NCBI GenBank assembly: GCA_934444735.1
Contig: CAKSDE010000015.1
Span: 3,656 to 67,655, forward strand
Direction of reading: 5' to 3'
DNA: 64,000 bases
DNA from: an uncultured Clostridia bacterium
GTDB lineage: Bacteria; Bacillota; Clostridia; UBA1381
This document shows, in pieces, positions 61,832 through 64,000 of this stretch. The notes under the pieces were generated by a model. The model did not search any database and was not told the origin of the DNA. It saw only the letters and a program-made list of their open reading frames with translations. How positions within the stretch are numbered: the first letter of the stretch is position 1; each line of letters opens with the position of its first letter. The position numbers were made by a program, and so were the translations under genes.

Positions 61832-61860
61832 TCATATTATAGATGCAGGCTCTTTTTTAT

Positions 61861-63270
61861 TTATTCTATGCTAATTATCCATTTTCCTGACTTCGCCGTA
61901 CCTTCACGCTTAACGACTTTCATTTCTTTTAAGTAATCAATGTCTCTCTTTATTGTTCGTGTCGTTACACCTAAACTTTCCGCCATTTCGGTTACCGATA
62001 TGTTCTCATCTTTTTTTATCATCTCTATTATTCCAAGCATTCGCACTGTTTTTTTACTGTTTTCCGACAATTTTAAAATCTTTATCAACCTTGCATCGGT
62101 GACATTATCGGTGACATTTTTTTCTTTTGTTCCCAGCCCATACTTTTTGAGAAGTTTAAGATATTTCTCACCGGGCTTGCACAACACCATAATTCCTCTT
62201 TCCGATATTTCATATTCAGGAAGCGGCGTATTGTTTGCTTCACATTCCTCTTTTATCTTATCAAAGCCTCTGCCCCAACTTTCAATCATACCTGCCTTGA
62301 AAAGAACATCCGCAACTTTCGGATTATACGGAATTGAAGAATGTTTCTCATATATATTGTCTACCGAAAGCATTTCCGGAAACTTGCCGTCATTCCAAAT
62401 ATAGATTTTGTCATCATAAACACTTATCTGAATCGGAACTCCCTTGCTGTAATCCTTATGATTAACGGCATTTAATAAAATTTCTCTGCAAGCCTCTTTC
62501 GGCAGCATATAGGTTTCTGTTCTCTGTATGCCGGCGTAGTCAATCAACGCTTTAAGATATTTCGTATAAAGCAATTCAACTGCAGAGTCAATCTGCTTGA
62601 TAAGCGAGCCGTGAATTTCGTCCTGATATATCAATTCGGAATCAGACGAACCGAAGTAGCCTATCTTAATGTACGCTCCCTGTATCCACATTTCCGGATT
62701 TTCTGCAAATAACAGCACCGCCGCTTTTTTAAGATATTTTCCGTCAGTCAAGCCGAGATTTTGAAACAATATTTCATCCGACACAGAAAGTGCTTTGTTG
62801 TCAAGCCTATGACTTTCCAAAGCCTTTTTCTTAAATAATTGAATTGCGGTTTGATCAAGGTTTTCAATTTTTTCTCCCGGAACCGGAACGCCGTCCCATG
62901 TAACACCTTGTTTTTTCAGCATAAATTCATCGAGAGCAAGCCCTGTCAAATGTTGATTGGTGCTGCCTGAACGGTAATAATACTTGCCGTTGCAACTTAC
63001 AGGGAAAGTATATGGATTAACTTTTATTTATATATATTCCCCTTTTTCGCTTTCTTTAAGATTTATCTCCGCAACAATTCCCATTGCATTTTTTATTTTG
63101 TTCGGTATATCTTCAAGCAGTTTCTTGGAATTTTTCAGTCCGCTTATATTTCCGGAATCATCAATACCGATGTATATAGTTCCTCCCTGTGCATTTGCGA
63201 ATCCACAAATCCAATTCAGGTATTCATCTTTCCAAACTTCTTTCCATTCCACATTATGTTTTTCAGCCAT
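61861..63270 (-). pseudogene. AlbA_2/COG2865 ATP-binding regulator interrupted by one stop codon
   Basis: From the ATG at 63270 an AlbA_2 DNA-binding domain (about residues 1-80; F-A-N-A-Q-G-G-T-I-Y-I-G-I-D-D) is read, then a TAA at 63030-63028. The same frame continues without a break through I-K-V-N-P-Y, Y-Y-R-S-G-S-T, an HATPase_c_4 region (E-I-L-L-N-A-V-N-H-K-D-Y) and a C-terminal helix-turn-helix (S-V-T-E-M-A-E-S-L-G-V-T-T-R-T-I-K-R-D). A single base change thus splits a 469-codon gene. The downstream part could restart only at a TTG near 62949. Readthrough cannot be excluded, but neighbouring genes carry similar lesions. Confidence 0.82.
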
Positions 63271-63307
63271 CGGTATCACCTCCGCAAAAAATCTTTCTTA
63301 TATTATA

Positions 63308-63426
63308 CCATAAGTAAAAATGCTTGCTTGCAAGGGCATTTTTACGCAGCCGTCAATGTTCTCATAGGCAAAATTTTAATTTTGCAAGTTGTAAAATACG
63401 ACTTTGAGCGTAACTCCTATGAGGTT
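63308..63426 (-). ncRNA. Possible structured leader of the AlbA_2 gene
   Basis: CTCATAGG (63361-63368) pairs with CCTATGAG (63416-63423), enclosing GCAAAAT/ATTTTGC. A second hairpin, GTAAAAATGC (63314-63323) with GCATTTTTAC (63336-63345), lies closer to the gene. A consensus-like promoter directly upstream and the absence of any reading frame suggest a structured 5' leader or small RNA. Confidence 0.5.
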
Positions 63427-63455
63427 ATTATACCACAAACTTTCAAAAAAATCAA
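63427..63455 (-). promoter_or_regulatory. Promoter of the AlbA_2 leader
   Basis: On the minus strand TTGATT (63455-63450) and TATAAT (63432-63427) with a 17-bp spacer. Confidence 0.78.
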
Positions 63456-63526
63456 TTCACGGTATATACAATTTTTTTGTGTCGGATTTTTGCTTATCCC
63501 ATAATTCGGATGATCTGCTTTACATA

Positions 63527-64000
63527 TCAATCACCGTCATACAGGTTTTCAAAATATTTTGCTATAATTCTTTTATAGAATTCCATCACAATAACATTCT
63601 GCATATGCTCATCAAAATGCGTATAAATACCCGGTTTTCGGCTTTTGTATCTCAACACTCGTCTGAAATACATACAGAATAGTCCTTTGACGCTTTTGCT
63701 ATATTTTCTGCTTTCCGGAATATATCTATGCATCTCCTGCAAAATATATTGAGGCGAAAGTTTCATACTTATAACCTCATAAAGCATAGTGCCTATCAGA
63801 TTTGAAATATATGTTTCCCTGTCCTCGTGAACACACAGTTTAGGTAATAAAATATTATAAGCTTTATTCTTTTTGACAAGCGTGTTCTCTATCTTTTTCT
63901 GCTGCATCGGGATTTCAGCAATATTTATACTGAACTCCGTTTCTATGCAGCTTACCGCCGCACATTTTGTCTCACATTCGTCCAAAACCGCCTCAAATTC
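63527..64000 (-). CDS. Unrecognised protein, 5' end outside the window
   Basis: The frame runs to the window edge with no start inside, so the N terminus is missing. The visible ~158 residues are charged and helical, with several Cys and Tyr (M-D-E-C-E-T-K-C near the start) and a basic C-terminal half (C-M-Y-F-R-R-V-L-R-Y-K-S-R-K). No signal peptide, membrane segment or known motif is apparent. It shares orientation with the split regulator but is separated from it by the leader region. Confidence 0.5.
   Translation of the reverse strand, partial: EFEAVLDECETKCAAVSCIETEFSINIAEIPMQQKKIENTLVKKNKAYNILLPKLCVHEDRETYISNLIGTMLYEVISMKLSPQYILQEMHRYIPESRKYSKSVKGLFCMYFRRVLRYKSRKPGIYTHFDEHMQNVIVMEFYKRIIAKYFENLYDGD

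Noticed and set aside
56527..64000. An active prophage or integrative element
   Set aside because: No integrase, capsid, terminase, relaxase or transposase gene is visible; only relics typical of mobile cargo remain.

Overview
The window looks like the chromosome of a gut Clostridia-type Firmicute with moderately low G+C. Supporting signs are Gram-positive sigma-A promoters with 17-bp spacers, strong AGGAGG ribosome binding sites, S-layer homology (SLH) proteins, a LexA-controlled YneA-like gene, a YesM/YesN two-component pair, a bile-salt-hydrolase-type enzyme and many large secreted beta-helix proteins. A pectin- or plant-polysaccharide-degrading SLH organism (Monoglobus-like) would fit; that is inference.

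Layout. 0-1 kb: a DUF5662-type gene and tRNA-Leu(CAA), followed by phased short repeats. 0.9-7 kb (minus): an envelope-polysaccharide cassette (LytTR regulator, DHHW/AlgX-like protein, MBOAT acyltransferase, polysaccharide deacetylase) and an abundant-looking unknown secreted protein. 7.4-14.6 kb: housekeeping genes (typA, dusB, SOS-regulated LysM gene, nitroreductase, two-component system, galT). 14.7-16.4 kb: two tandem copies of a structured leader RNA and a secreted stalk-domain protein. 16.4-42 kb: a Gram-positive polysaccharide-utilisation-like locus. It has a GH28-like intracellular enzyme, a seven-gene operon (solute-binding lipoprotein, two giant Ig/LamG-like proteins, two SLH proteins, two GH141-like beta-helix enzymes) and a divergent YesN/YesM sensor pair. 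42-44 kb: the GGGtGRT/Fe-S scaffold pair. 44-46 kb: a zinc-ribbon membrane protein under a third copy of the leader RNA, then bile salt hydrolase. 46-56.4 kb: a cellulosome-like cohesin/dockerin/SLH gene set whose enzyme is a subtilisin-type protease, with three copies of a GTTAG-N6-CTAAC operator between the divergent promoters. 56.5-64 kb: a decaying accessory region with a GH2 fragment, an AbiF-type HEPN RNase pseudogene with its promoter and hairpin RNA, split AlbA_2/COG2865 genes, a sigma-factor relic, a papain-type protease and a PepSY gene with a lost start codon.

The most unusual feature is the leader RNA at 14.7, 15.1 and 44.7 kb. Each copy has its own promoter, a 17-24 bp closing helix starting at the predicted transcript 5' end, two internal hairpins, a 12-15 bp long-range pairing, an intrinsic terminator and then a ribosome binding site. 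The helices differ in sequence between copies yet stay paired, which is direct covariation evidence for a structured cis-regulatory RNA. I do not recognise the class.

Limits: all assignments come from reading motifs and translations; no database search was run.
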